A stretch of DNA of 64,000 nt from Linanthus parryae (Eukaryota; Streptophyta; Magnoliopsida; Ericales; Polemoniaceae), in the NCBI GenBank assembly GCA_023055425.1, contig JALGPY010000002.1, forward strand, positions 142,349,927 to 142,413,926. The letters are read 5' to 3'. Made by a program: the position numbers and the translations under genes. Within the stretch, counting starts at the first letter, position 1. Each line of letters starts with the position of its first letter. This document shows, piece after piece, positions 35,901 to 47,545 of the stretch. The notes under the pieces were generated by a model. The model was not told where the DNA came from and did no database searches. It saw only the letters and a list, made by a program, of their open reading frames with translations.

Positions 35901-36334
35901 ATCTATAATTTTCTTACAGCTGAGAAATTTTCCTACACGTTTACTCATAACTATTCCAAATTTTCCCAACTATTTTGCTTATTGATGTTTCAAATATCTT
36001 TATTTAAATCAACTTATGCTTGTGTTCGACTCAATGCTTTACATGTGGCAGTGTGTTTTTACTCATTTTTTAGTTATCATTTCCTTCAAACTCCGTCGAC
36101 TTTTGCCATTTTAAAACTGCAGGTCATCAATCAAGGTGGGGGGATGGGAACACGGATCGAGACGACGACATTGCGATAAGTTAGACCACTTAGTGGATCA
36201 TTTTTTTCAAATTGTATTTATTATCGAAATTTTTTATGTGTACTTTTACTGAAATGTAATTGTAATAGTTAATAATCTACTTTTGGTTATCGATTGTCTC
36301 TTTAACATTGAGCGGAGATCCCGAGTTGTTTCAG
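32977..36334. mobile_element. 3.36-kb LTR-like insertion (possible solo LTR)
   Basis: It starts TGTAACACC and ends GTTTCAG, and AAAAT is found on both sides (32972-32976 and 36335-36339). The end may be one base off canonical TG...CA. CACTA-2 coding sequence stops before it and resumes after it. There are no gag or pol motifs, only short frames. It shares passages with 1-1513. Together these suggest a solo LTR of a long-LTR family, perhaps gypsy, or a large non-coding retrotransposon derivative. The family was not identified. Confidence 0.55.
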
Positions 36335-36339
36335 AAAAT

Positions 36340-38012
36340 GACGTACCTCTGTTGAATTGTAGAAAAACCAAGCAGAAATCTAGAGAGACTAACAAGAATG
36401 ACCAAACTTTGAATTAGAAAAAGGAAAACATTCTCTTTGAATTACCTTATTGGAAGGATAACCTGATACGACACAATCTCAATGTTTTGCTCATTGAGAA
36501 AAAATGTATGTGATAGTGTTCTGGACACCATTCTCGGCGTTGTGGGGAAGAGTAATGATAACATGAATTCTCGGTGGATCTTCAAGAAATGTGAATACCG
36601 GTGACCTGCATCCTACAAGGCAAATGGGCATGCCGCTCTGCCCCATGCTAGTTTCACAATGAAAAAAGCTAATAAGGCCTGATTTTTTAAAGTACTGAAA
36701 GATATAAAAGTACCCGATGGATATTCATCCAACATTTCACGGCGTATAAACCTTAAGGGTGGGACCATTTCTGTCCTTAAAAGTCATGACTGTCATATCT
36801 TAATGCAAAAGTTGTTGCATGTTGCATTGCGAGGTGTTTTACACAAGAATGTATTTAGGGTGTTGATTGAGTTGTGTACATTATTTAGAATGTTGTGCTC
36901 CAAATATATGGATCTATTCGAGTATACCGAGATTGAAGAAGAAATCAAATTAACCATGGTTTACTTGGAGAAGATATTCCCTCCGTTGTTTTTCGATATC
37001 AAGTTACATTTACCAATTGATTTAGCAGAAGACGCGAGAATTGCACGACTATTTGTTTATCGTTGGATGTACCATATAGAGAGGTACTTTAACTTTGTTA
37101 AAATTTTTTATTCGTTAAAAAATCAAGTTCAGTGTATTTATATTCTAGTTTTTTGTATATTGAATTATGTAGGTATTTGCCTACCCTAAAAAAATATGTG
37201 CGGAATAAAAATCATCCTGAGGGCTTTACTCCGGAGGGGTACTTTTTTGAGGAATACTTAACCTTTTGTAGTAGCTACTTGGACGATGTGGATACACATT
37301 AAATCAGCCTGGAAGGAATGTTGATGATGGGCATGGCGGTCTTCCCATCGGTAGAGGAAAAGTATTTTTCCTAGATAATTTCGAGTGGGTGCAAGCTCAT
37401 AGATACATAATGACGAAAACTACTTCAATTGACCCGTTTAGACAATTGTACCTCATTTTATCTACTTAAATACTTACAGTAATTATACTCATGATCTAAC
37501 AGTTTTTTTATATTTATATGTAGTGAACATATTGCACTTATAAGATTAGCAAAACCTCAATCCTCTGAGTGGAAAATAAAAAAAAAAAAATAGCGAAAAA
37601 TTTCCAAACTGGCTTAAGGAGCATGTAAGTTATTAATAAAATTTTATATGACTCAACTTAATGTATGTTGTTGTGAATTTGTAGGTTAACCGTTCTGGCC
37701 ATGAATCTTGTATATCATATTAAGTGCACATTCTTTCATCTGGTCCCGACCAGTGGGCAAGATAATTCTCGGGTTATATTTTCAATGGCCTAAGGTTTCA
37801 TACAAAACATAGAGAAATGAGGAAGAAAACCTAAAATAGTGAGGTTATGGTTAGTGCATCGACACAGAGTTATGCTACCTTAAGTGATAGCCGTCCACGT
37901 ACTTGTGCCGTGAATTTCTATGGCATCTTGATGAAAGTTATTATAATACGTTACTTGAATGATGTCAAACTTGCGGTGTTCAAGTGTGATTGGGTTGATA
38001 ACAAATAAACGT
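36340..38012 (+). pseudogene. CACTA-2 transposase, part 2 (DUF4218 and DUF4216)
   Basis: The transposase reading resumes with ILFELPYWKDNLIRHNLNVL near 36440, then VPDGYSSNISRRI near 36715. The DUF4218 region follows (LMQKLLHVALRG, IFPPLFFDIKLHLPIDLAED, YRWMYHIERYF, 36800-37095). After an intron-like gap comes GGLPIGRGKVFFLDNFEWVQ near 37340. The DUF4216 region then appears (SGYIFNGLRFHTK near 37770, VNFYGILMK near 37915, FKCDWVDNK at about 37980-38005). It breaks exactly where the SIRE-A LTR begins and continues at 59856. Several stops make it inactive. Confidence 0.87.
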
Positions 38013-39221
38013 CGTAAGTTTAGCTTGTTTCAAAGGCTTGAAACAGCAGCACTGTATCAATGCCTTGAAACAGCTTTCAAATGTTTGAAATATACACTGC
38101 AGTTTATGGCATGAACTTAGGGGGAGCTTTTCATCTAATCCGACTCTTGATCCCTTATGTTTTATCATGTCTTACTTGATGATGAAAGACAATCAATTTG
38201 GATATAAACTGTTGTTAATCTCTCTGTCTGACTAAGTTCCTAATCCGTCTTTTTGCAGGAAAGGAAATAGAGTTGTCAAATTGATTATGTGCTTGTGCAA
38301 ACCTTCCTGGACCTCCCTAACACACTAATTTAAAATATCAAGTCAGTATCTTTAAATAGAAACTAGCCATTGGGAAGAGCGGTTATAGAAGTCAAGATTT
38401 GATGCTTAATTTTAGGGAAATATGTTCCGGAAGATCTTGCAATTCTTTAATTCAAACTAGCAGCATAAGAGAGGGATTTTGCTGAGATCAAGAGGGAACG
38501 ATAACAGAGACAAAAAAATACTCTCAGGGATTGACAAGCAACACAGAAGAATATTAATTTCAGTCAATCCCCTCATAAGAAGATCAATGCATGCTCAACT
38601 GCTCGACTAGTTCTCAGTTTTCTTCTTCTTGTACTTAATTTGTATATCATCTTGATGATACTTCTCTTTCATATTGTCATGAGTTTTCAAAGATAGCCAA
38701 CTCTATTATAAAAGAAATAAGGAAAAAGGCGACGATTTGGCACCAGATATCCGGAGGTGTTTTTAAGTGAATAATAGAGAAATCTTATTGAATCAGTTAG
38801 CTAGAGCATGTACTAGATAGGATAGTGAGAACCACAAGCGGTAACAGAGTAACGAAAATCTCCGTGCTTGAGATCTAGGACTTAGCTTTTGATTCATAAG
38901 AATCGATTTGAAAATGCTGTATGGATCAAGTCCCTGAGGTATAGACGTCATTCAAAGTAGACCGAACTTTATAAGTCTCTGTTTCCCTAGCATTTTACTT
39001 ACTGCTCGAAATAGTTTTCAGTTTAAGGACTTGAAACCCATTTCAAGGCCTTGAAAACTATCTGCAAACTTTCTAATCTATGTTTTGATTCCAAGGACTT
39101 GAAACTCATTTCAAGTCCTTGAAATACTCACTGATTTCTAAATACTTCTTTGAAACCAATCTCTTGACAAAAGTTGTCATACTCTATTAAACCCCCCCTA
39201 TGATACATTATTGATCTTTCA
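38013..39221 (+). repeat. SIRE-A 5' LTR
   Basis: This LTR is about 1.21 kb and ends CTTTCA, two bases before a tRNA-Met PBS. It matches 58625-59855 closely: both contain 'atatacactgca', 'ggcatgaacttaggggga' and 'ttgcaggaaaggaaata'. Its first bases are altered (CGTAAGTTTAGC against TGTAATTTCAGC in the partner). It contains a perfect copy of TTTCAAGGCCTTGAAA at 39041-39056 and a one-mismatch copy at 39109-39124. Confidence 0.85.
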
Positions 39222-39223
39222 AT

Positions 39224-39235
39224 TGGTATCAGAGC
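39224..39235 (+). promoter_or_regulatory. SIRE-A primer-binding site (tRNA-iMet)
   Basis: TGGTATCAGAGC lies two bases after the LTR end, as expected for copia. Confidence 0.9.
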
Positions 39236-39261
39236 TTGTATCACTGCATAGATGTATCATC

Positions 39262-39853
39262 TTGTGATTATCAGTACTGCTAACAGTCCTCCTTTGTTCT
39301 GTGGTGAAAAATGTGTGAAATGGATAGCTTTGATGAAATGTTGATCATTGATCAATATATAGAGTTTTGGACTATCATACAAAATGGTCCTCACACATTC
39401 TACACAGAGAAAGATGGGATAAGAACTCCCAAAATTGAGGATTCTCTTTCAGGTTCTGAATGAGAACAGTTTTCTAAAAGTTATAGAGCTGTGAATCTCT
39501 AATATTATGCTTTGAGTTAAGATGAAATCAACAGGATTTCAGGATGCCTGACTGCTAAGGAAATATGGGACAATTTGGTGGTGACCTTTGAAGGAACCAA
39601 CCAAGTCAAGCAGGCAAAAAACGACATCTTCCTTAGACAACATGAAATGTTTAAAATGAATGGAGATGATTCCATCAAAGACAAGTTCAAGAGGTTCAAT
39701 GACATTGTTAACAATCTGGACTCCTTGGGAAAACTCTTTAAAAATGATGAGAAAGTCAGAAAAATCTTGAGAAGCCTTCCCAAAGCCAAATGGGAACCAA
39801 ATACTACTTCCATTGAAGAAGCTCAAGATCTATCATCTCTCCAAATTCATGAC
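39262..39853 (+). pseudogene. gag: SIRE-A gag, N-terminal half, interrupted by Copia-2
   Basis: This is copia gag of the UBN2/DUF4219 type found in SIRE/Maximus-like elements. The initiator position reads ATC (39262), where SIRE-B keeps ATG. Damaged sequence follows (LIIDQYIEFWTIIQNGPHTF), then a clean stretch from about 39575: VVTFEGTNQVKQAKNDIFLR, EMFKMNGDDSIKDKFKRFND, and VRKILRSLPKAKWEPNTT. It stops in the middle of SLQIHD at 39853, where the TG of the Copia-2 LTR begins. The capsid half is present; the zinc knuckle is not. ATGAC (39849-39853) should be the duplicated target, but its partner was not found. Confidence 0.87.
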
Positions 39854-41266
39854 TGTAGGGTTTTGATCAGGGATACACAGCGTAAAAACAATAAATTTAT
39901 ACGATCAAGACCCTCCAAGGATCATTGGAAGAGAAATCATGACGATGGTAAAGGAATTATGTTGTGTACCTTGGAGGTCTCCTTGAGGAATTCTAACGCG
40001 AAAAGTATCACGTCTCTACGATTGATTTACGCCTAGAGTTGAGATCTAGATCTTCAAAACACCTTGTGCTAGCTAGGAGGAATGGAAGAGGATGAAGAAA
40101 TAACGCAACGGAGCACGAAAGGAAAGGGGTTTCCCTCTCTTTGTGGCCGACAAGTAGGGCGGACGCAAGGGGGGGGGGGGGCTTCGGCCTTCCTTGTTGT
40201 CTTTCTCTATCCTTCCTTTTCTCCTACTCAATGTATGTTATAAGTATAAGTTGTGAGAAGAAGCTAGGAGAATCCTTTATATAGTCCAACAACTCCTTGT
40301 TACTACTTAAAGGTCCTCTCCTAATCCTACTCAAGTTCCGATCAGTCCAACTTGCATATTAGTCTTACTAAGTTAGCATTGGTGCGATTTTATCCTTCTA
40401 ATTATCACATTAATTAATTAATTCCCAAGTCTAGTTCAACCCTATATGCCGTGTGATCCCATAGGTTCTATTTAGTTGGTAGTGACTATTTACTAATATG
40501 GAGCGGCCACTAGCAAGACATCCATTCTAGCCAACAAATAGAAATAGTCCTCATGACAAACCTCGTGAAAGTAGTGTCTCATCCCTTTGTCTCAATATCC
40601 GGATTGGACTAGACACATACAAGTCACACTCGTATATCCAATCCATAGTTCCTCGATCCTGGGAATAGCCTTATTCATGCAAATAACATCAATATCCTAT
40701 ATTGATTTATTTGAGTCTGGTTCTATAAGCACTATCCCTCGAGTGGCCTAGGATATTTTCTCTCGTTATGTGGGAGGGGAAAATTCTATCTACATCACTA
40801 CGATATCTAAGCTTGCTTCCTATTGTGTCCAATACACGCCTTTGTGACTACCAAATCATGGTGTATCGTTTGACGCTACCAAATCACATTATTCCACAAT
40901 GAAAACATATAGTGACTTCAGGTCTAAGGATGACAATACCGTTGTCACCGCGAGAAGCACTTGTGACTTTACATAACTTGTATGTAGCCGTCTCGGAGAT
41001 GGGTCAATCCAATACTCCTAATGCATACCCATGTGTTGGATCATGATATCTCTATATCAATCCAACCCAATACTAGTCTATAGATCATTGTCGTATTAAT
41101 CATTATAATGGACTTCAATCCTATCTCTATATCAATCCAACCCAAAACAACATTGTAAATCTAAGGACTTCATTATATTAAGTATTCAATAAATAATACA
41201 ATGAAATTTCTAACCAATTTATTGTTCATACTAAACTAGATTGCCTCTAGGGAACCTATTCCAATA
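39854..41266 (-). repeat. Copia-2 3' LTR
   Basis: This LTR is 1413 bp (plus strand TGTAGGG...CCAATA). Its inner end has lost the canonical CAACA. The PPT (GTGGGAGAC on the minus strand) is at about 41267-41280. It contains a run of 13 G at 40169-40181 that could be a true expansion or a sequencing artefact. Confidence 0.88.
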
Positions 41267-41280
41267 GTCTCCCACTTGCA

Positions 41281-42045
41281 CTAGATCCAATCCGGTTCAT
41301 CTCGTAAGCCAATGCTCCTAGAGTGCCATTTATGCTTGCGCTGAACAAGCGGCTTTGTAAGTGGATATGACAGATTCTCATCTGTAGGAATCTTGCAAAT
41401 TCGAACGTCTCCTCTTTCGATAATAACTCGAATAAGATGGAAATTCTTGAGTACGTGCTTGGATTTCTGGTGTGACCTACGTTCCTTTGATTCCTCGATC
41501 GCCCTAGTGTTGTCACAATACAACTATATTGGATCCGCAATGCTAGGAACCACACCAAGCTCAGTAACAAACTTTCTAATCCAAACAACTTATTTTGTTG
41601 CGCCATTTGCAGCAATGCATTCAGCCTCTGCTGTAGAATCAGACACCGTCTCTTGCTTGGAACTCTTCTAGCTCACCACAGCTCCATTCGGGCAAAATAC
41701 AAACCCCGACTGTGATCTGTAATCATCTCTGTCGGTGTGGAAGCTTGCATCCGTGTGACCCCTTACACGCAACTCTTCTTCACCTCCAAAGATCAAGAAC
41801 GTATCCTTAGTTCTTCTCTAGTACTTTAGGATGTTCTTGAGCGCAATCCAGTGACTCTCACCTGGGTTGGACTTATATCTTCTTGTCATACTCAATGCAT
41901 ATGACACATGTGGTCTTTTACATAACATGGCGTACATGATGGATCCTATGGCCGAGGCATAGGGAACCCTACTCAAGTGTTCCTTCTCAATATCATTCGA
42001 AGGAGAACCACTCTTCGAAAGATTGATTCCATGAGACATGGGCAA
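41281..42045 (-). pseudogene. pol: Copia-2 RNase H and end of RT
   Basis: Minus-strand pieces correspond to the last part of Copia-1 pol: SRVPYASAIGSIMYAMLCKR at about 41970, the RNase H segment through SSKQETVSDSTAEAE near 41640, and DNTRAIEESKERRSHQKSKH near 41500. The STTEAEYIA stretch has changed to one ending AECIA, and frames shift between pieces. Not functional. Confidence 0.85.
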
Positions 42046-42057
42046 GAATCCCTTCTT

Positions 42058-42800
42058 GGAATCCGCATGCTGAATAGTTTCAGAACCTTATCTATATATG
42101 TACTTTGACTTAATTCGAGTATATAAGCTTCTTCACTTAATTATTTCATTGAGAAACACTTTCCTAGCCAATCTTTAACATATTGCAGCATGGGAATGTT
42201 GTTTCCAATGAGTAGTATGTACTCCACATACAAGACCAGAAAAGCAACAGAGCTCCCACTAACCTTCTTGTAGACACAAGATTCATTTTCGTTTCAGATG
42301 AAGACAAACTCTTTGAATACTTCATAAAAATGCCAATTCCATCTCCTAGAAGCTTGCTTTAATCCATAAATGGATCGTTGCTGTTTACAGACTTTTTTGG
42401 CTTGCTTTGGATCTTCAAAACCCTCAGTTTGTGTCATGTACAAATCCTTGAGGAGATTCCGATACAGGTTTGCTGTTTTGAAATCCATCTACCAAATCTC
42501 ATAGTCTTAGTATGCTGCAATAGCAAGTAAGATTCGGATGGTTTTGGTCATTGCGACTGGTGAAAATGTTTCATCATAGTCAGTAGCATGAAAATGTCAA
42601 AATCCTTGAGCCACCAATCGGACCTTATAGGTAATCACATTACTGTCCATGTCGATCTTCTTCTTGAGACCCACTTGCAACCTATGGGGCATTCCCCTTC
42701 GGGTGGTTCGACCAAAGTCCATTTTTTGTTGGCATACATGGATTCCATCGCGGATCTCATGGCCTCAAGCCACTTTTGAGAGTCCGGCCCTTCTATGGCC
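42058..42800 (-). pseudogene. pol: Copia-2 reverse transcriptase, catalytic box lost
   Basis: The start WTLVEPPEGECPIGCKWV (near 42730) and MDFKTANLYRNLLKDLY (near 42480) are clear. The catalytic region near 42220-42260 reads LVLYVEYILLIGNNIP on the minus strand, so YVDD has become YVEY. Several frameshifts occur between 42500 and 42640, and again near 42290 and 42080. The protein could not polymerise even if translated. Confidence 0.87.
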
Positions 42801-42847
42801 TCTTCATAGATAGTAGGCTCATCATTTATGAGCATTGTGTCACCAAA

Positions 42848-43597
42848 TTAAGTCACGAGAATTCCATACCACTCTGGCTCCTGGCGCACTCTACTAGATC
42901 TACGAAGCTCATGTGTTACTTTAACAGGCTGCTCCACAACCTCTTGTGGTTCCTCTCCATGTTCCATAGTAGGATCAATGATTTGTGGTTCTTGAACTTC
43001 TTCAAATTCTGCATTCCTCCCACTTGCTTCTTTAGAGACAAAATCTCTTGCTAGAAATACGCCGGTCTGAGCAACAAACACTTTGTTCTCACTTGGATTG
43101 TAGAAATAATATCCCTTAGTTTCCTTAGGGTATCCCACAAATTTGCATTCGTCCGACTTAAGACCTCGATTGTCTGATTGTAAACGTTTTACATAGACAT
43201 CGCAGCCCCAAATCTTAATGAACGACACTGTGGGACGCCTTTTAGTCCACATCTCATTTGGTGTCTTCATAACTGATTTAGATGGAACACGGTTAACGGT
43301 GAAAGCTGCACTCAATAGCCCCAAAAATGATAATGGAAGATCAGTTTAACAAATCATAGATCGAACCATATCTAATAGAGTTCGATTCCTCCTCTCGGAC
43401 ACGCCATTCCACTGTGGCGTTCTGGGTGGAGTGAGTTGGGATATTATCCCACACATTCTAAGATAGTCGTCAAACTCTTGGCTCAAGTATTCTCCTCCAC
43501 GATCCGATCGTAGAGCCTTATTACTTTTGCCAAACTGCTTTGCTACTTCATTCTTGAATTCTTCGAACCATTCAAAGGACTCGGATTTATCCTTCAT
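42848..43597 (-). pseudogene. pol: Copia-2 integrase, core and C-terminal part
   Basis: The minus strand reads LRSDRGGEYLSQEFDDYL with the second catalytic Asp, QLTPPRTPQWNGVSERRNRT with the Glu, then a frameshift near 43340. The copia C-terminal segment follows (IWGCDVYVKRLQSDN, FVGYPKETKGYYFYNP). The Trp that is a stop in Copia-1 is kept here (EMWTKRRPT). Confidence 0.88.
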
Positions 43598-45052
43598 AAG
43601 GTATACAAACCCATATCTACTAAAATATCAGTAAATGTGATGAAGTAGACATAACCACCCCTGGCAGGCATTGCAAATGGCCCATATACATCAATATGCA
43701 CGATTGAAAATTTCACACTTGTCCTCTCTCCTTTCTTATTGGAAAGGGACTTTGTCATTTTTTCCAATAAGAAAACCTCGCATGTCTCATATGATTCAAA
43801 ATCAAATGAGTCTAGAAATCCATCCTTATGGAGTCTAGATACACGTTTCTTGTTTATATGGCCTAAACAATAGTGCCATAGATAAGTAGGATTTAAATTT
43901 TTCATTTTAACCCTCTTAGTATTAATGTTATAGACATGATTGCTTAGATCAAGGATATACAATCCATTATATAAATGCTCACTACAATAGTGTATACTAT
44001 CAAAATAAATGGAACAACAATTGTTCTTTATTGAAATAGTAAAACCATCTTTGTCCAAACAAGAAATATAAATAATGTTTCTACTCATAGCAGGCAAAAA
44101 ATAGCAATTATTTAATTCTAAAACTAATCTTGAAGGCAGAGACAGCTCGTACACGCCTACGTCCAATGCAGCAACTCTTGCTCCATTCCCAACGCGCATG
44201 TCTATCTCCCCTTTAGCCAATCTTCTTATTCTCTTTCGGTCCTGGACATTTCGATAAATGTGAGATCCACATCCAGTATCCAATACCCATGATGAAGAGA
44301 CAGTTAAGTTGACATCTATAACAAAAATACATGGTGGTGGTTGAATCACTATTCCAAGCATCTTATCCTCCAGATATTTTGGGCCGTTCCTCCTCCAGTG
44401 TCCGGGCTGACTGCAGTGGTGAAACTCACCTTTAGTCATACCTTTTGAAATGCCACCAACAGGCTTAAGGGCAAGTTCCTTGGGTTTGGCAACTGCATTG
44501 CCTTTACCCTTGGAGGTAGAGGCAAACCTTTTGCCCTTCCCTTTTTGTACCATCATAATGGATTTTCCATTACCCTTGTTGATGCTTTGCCCAGTTGTCC
44601 TCAACATTTTGAGTAAATCTGGCAGAGGTTTCACGATCTCATTCATGTTATAGTTCATTATGAACTGTCCATAACTCTCAGGCAACGATTGCAGGATGAG
44701 ATCGATGGCCAACTCTTGACCTACTAGAAACCCTAGGCGCCCGAGGCTCTCAATATAGCCTATCATATGGAATACGTGCGGCCTTGCTTCTGAATCTCAG
44801 AGAACATGGTGCATAGCATTAGGCAGACCGCGTCATTAGAACCATCAACATGCTTTTGATACGTCTTTAGGGCTGCAGCAGTATTGGTTTCCGGACCTTC
44901 AGGAACTAGCGCCTCTAGAGCGTACAGTTTATTTTCCTGCTTGAAACGATTCTCTAGTTTCTGTACCAGTCTAGAAAATCGGTCCCGGAGAGCTTGTCCT
45001 TCTCAAGGAAAGACCGTAGGGAGTGAGATGAGTTCGATGGGTTGTTTTCCAT
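43594..45052 (-). pseudogene. gag: Copia-2 gag, protease and integrase N-terminus
   Basis: It starts at 45052 (MENNPSNSSHSLRS). An internal deletion near 44795 joins LCTMFSEIQKQ to PHVFHMIGYIESLGRLGF, losing roughly 75-85 codons compared with Copia-1. From 44766 the frame is open for 390 codons. It has a zinc knuckle that has lost two Cys (FHHCSQPGHWRRNG), protease WVLDTGCGSHIY with the DTG box, the pre-integrase segment WHYCLGHINKKRV, and integrase VHIDVYGPF with the first Asp. The second Cys pair is incomplete (CEVF). This long open frame fills the gap that is decayed in Copia-1 at 13170-13500. Confidence 0.88.
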
Positions 45053-46235
45053 TAGAATTCTACAAAAGGATACGACACGAGTTTTAGTATTTGTGAACAA
45101 TTAACTATATTTAATAATGGCTAGATTATTAAATACAACTCCTACTCTTTTTCCATGGATTATTAACCGTTAAGATATAAATGCGGAAAATATCATTATA
45201 TTTTCTAGTGGGCCAAGACCCATTTTTCACTTCCTCCGGAGTTTACTTTGGCAAGTCACCCAAAAGTTAGTTATTTAGGTAGGAACAATTCCAATTGCAT
45301 CCTATGCAATTCTTGGTTCAATTGGGCAGATAACTCTTTATTTATTTGTCACGTAGATTATCCCAATTGAGTGCCTCTTGGTTTATAACCTAGTTACGTC
45401 CAATATCTTACTCCAAACAGTTGCACACTATGTGTGCCATCGCATCACATAATGATGAATCAAGTCGTCTGCTTTGGCACGCACGAACTTGATTAATCGA
45501 TTTTGTGATGAGTGTTTAAGTAAGCGAGAAGGCCAAACGTAATATTTCAGTTTTGAGGGATTTTATTTCAATTTAATTTGTTTTGTTCATCCATATCAAC
45601 TGATCTACTTATTTGAGTTTGGAAACAACTCAAAATAAAAAGATTCGGGTTGTTAATTATCTTATTATCAAATTACATGCATCAATCATACACCAACAAG
45701 AATAATAAGACAATAAAATAAACATCCACAAAAAGAAATTAACGTGATATGGATATGGCCTCGAAGACTAAGATATTCCCAAGCCAAAGAGAATATTTAT
45801 GAACCCTAGAATGAAAAATGCATCTCCGTATGCCTCCATCTCTTGGTCCATCCTTCATAGCCTTGTGCAATGCTCCATGCTCCATGTTGTGGCTCCTTTC
45901 ATTTTTTGGGCTTCTTTTCTTCAATCTTGGATATCTATTTATTTTATCTAGTACTATCTAACACCTTTATTAAATAAATAAATCTTACAGTTGAGAAAAA
46001 AAAATCGGCTCGCAGGCCGTTAATCCTAATTAATTATTACATCAAATTGATCAGCTCGCAGGCCGAAAACAAACCACAAAATTAAAAATCCACAAAAAAC
46101 CACATCTAATGCCATATCCAATCACCACGCAAATCGCACATAAACAGTTAAAACGAACTTTTAACGCACTTGTCAATTTTAATGGATTTTGGATGTGGTA
46201 GGTTTAAAACGTTCCATGGGGTCTATAAGTTCACA

Positions 46236-47496
46236 TGTTTCACAGGCTTGAAATAAAAGAGCTATTTCAAGGCCTTGAACTAGGATTCAAATCCTTGAAT
46301 CACAGGTTTCACAGGCTTGAAATAGCAGAGGCCTTGAAACAGCATTCAAAGCCTTGTATTTGACCTGTATGCATATTTTAAGGGGGAGTTTTTTTGAGCT
46401 CTTATGATCTTGTTCTAACTCTCTCATCCCTATATTTGATATGTTATTACTTGATGATGAAATACAATAACTTTTGATTCACTTAGACTTCATATAATTA
46501 ACCTGTTTGACTTAGTTTTGGAGGGAGTCATTTCCTAACCTGGGTTTTGCAGGAAAGGAAATATTGAGAGAATGTGATTCTGTGATGAATCAGACAGTCA
46601 TGACAGCTTCTCAATACGTTTAAAGACAAGATCATCACATTATCGTTGGAGATTCTGATCAACTATCCGTTGGGAAGACTGTTGGAGAAGTCAAAGATTG
46701 TTGCCTATTAAACAGGAAGTTTTTGCTGAAAATCAGAAAGATTTGCTGATCTTTTGAGTAGAATAAATGGAGATCAATTTGAAGCATTTGACACAACACT
46801 CAACAGGAAACAATAGAGACACATTTCACGATTGACAAGAAACAAAGAAGCACAATCATTCTCACAATCCATCTCACAGAAGATCACTGCATTTTTTACT
46901 GCAATTCCACTTCCAGTGTTCTTCTGTTCTATACTTAATTTGTATATCATTCTTAAACTAATTCTAGCTCTCATTCTCAAGGATTGTTCAAAGTGAAAAA
47001 AAGAGAATTCTTAGTAAATCAGTTAGATAGAGCAGGTACTAGATAGGTTAGTGAGAACCACAAGCTGTAACAGAGTAAGGCATATCTTTGTGCTTGAGAT
47101 CTTGGGATTAGCTTTTGATTTATAAGAATTGTGTTGAAAATCCTGCAGGGAGAAAATCCGTGAGGTAGAGACGTAGGTCCAAGTGGATTGTACTCTATAA
47201 ACCCTGTGTCACTCGCATTCTTCATTTCATTCTCATATTTGTTTTACACAGCATTCAAACTAGTCCGTTTTCAAGGGTTTGAAACTCTTTTCATGGCATT
47301 GAAAAAGACTTGTCTGTTTTCACTTAAACTGTTTTTCATTTCAAAGGCTTGAAACAGTTTTCAAGGCCTTTAACTTCATTACTCTTCACATAAATTCTTA
47401 TCTTTGCAAGTTTTACAAAAAGTTGGCATACTCTATTCAACCTCCCACCCTTCTAGAGTATCTATACTGAATTTTTACCTGCCTGCTCCCCTTTCA
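46236..47496 (+). repeat. SIRE-B 5' LTR
   Basis: It begins about TGTTTCACAGGCTTG and ends CTTTCA, two bases before a PBS. It shares with the SIRE-A LTRs the 'aagggggag' segment, 'ttgcaggaaaggaaatat' and the closing 'ggcatactctattcaacc'. It is clearly more diverged from the SIRE-A pair than they are from each other. It contains TTTCAAGGCCTTGAA at 46265-46279. The exact start is uncertain by a few bases. Confidence 0.78.
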
Positions 47497-47498
47497 AT

Positions 47499-47510
47499 TG
47501 GTATCAGAGC
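47499..47510 (+). promoter_or_regulatory. SIRE-B primer-binding site (tRNA-iMet)
   Basis: TGGTATCAGAGC lies two bases after the LTR end. Confidence 0.9.
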
Positions 47511-47545
47511 TTGTATCACTGTATAGATTTAACCATCTTGTGATC

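Larger units (their letters stand above)
39854..46230 (-). mobile_element. Copia-2: truncated relative of Copia-1
   Basis: On the minus strand: leader (46230-45053), gag, protease, integrase, RT, RNase H, PPT and 3' LTR (41266-39854). It can be followed side by side with Copia-1 from the LTR to about 15945 of the latter. At 46225-46230 the match stops in the leader ('tccatgggg') and a SIRE-like LTR begins, so the 5' LTR and PBS are missing. It is inserted in the gag of SIRE-A. It is more damaged than Copia-1, with several frameshifts and deletions. Confidence 0.88.

Noticed and set aside
40169..40181. Run of 13 G as a structural signal
   Set aside because: It is a single homopolymer in a decayed LTR. 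It may be a sequencing or replication-slippage effect, and the same applies to the C run at 59800-59810.
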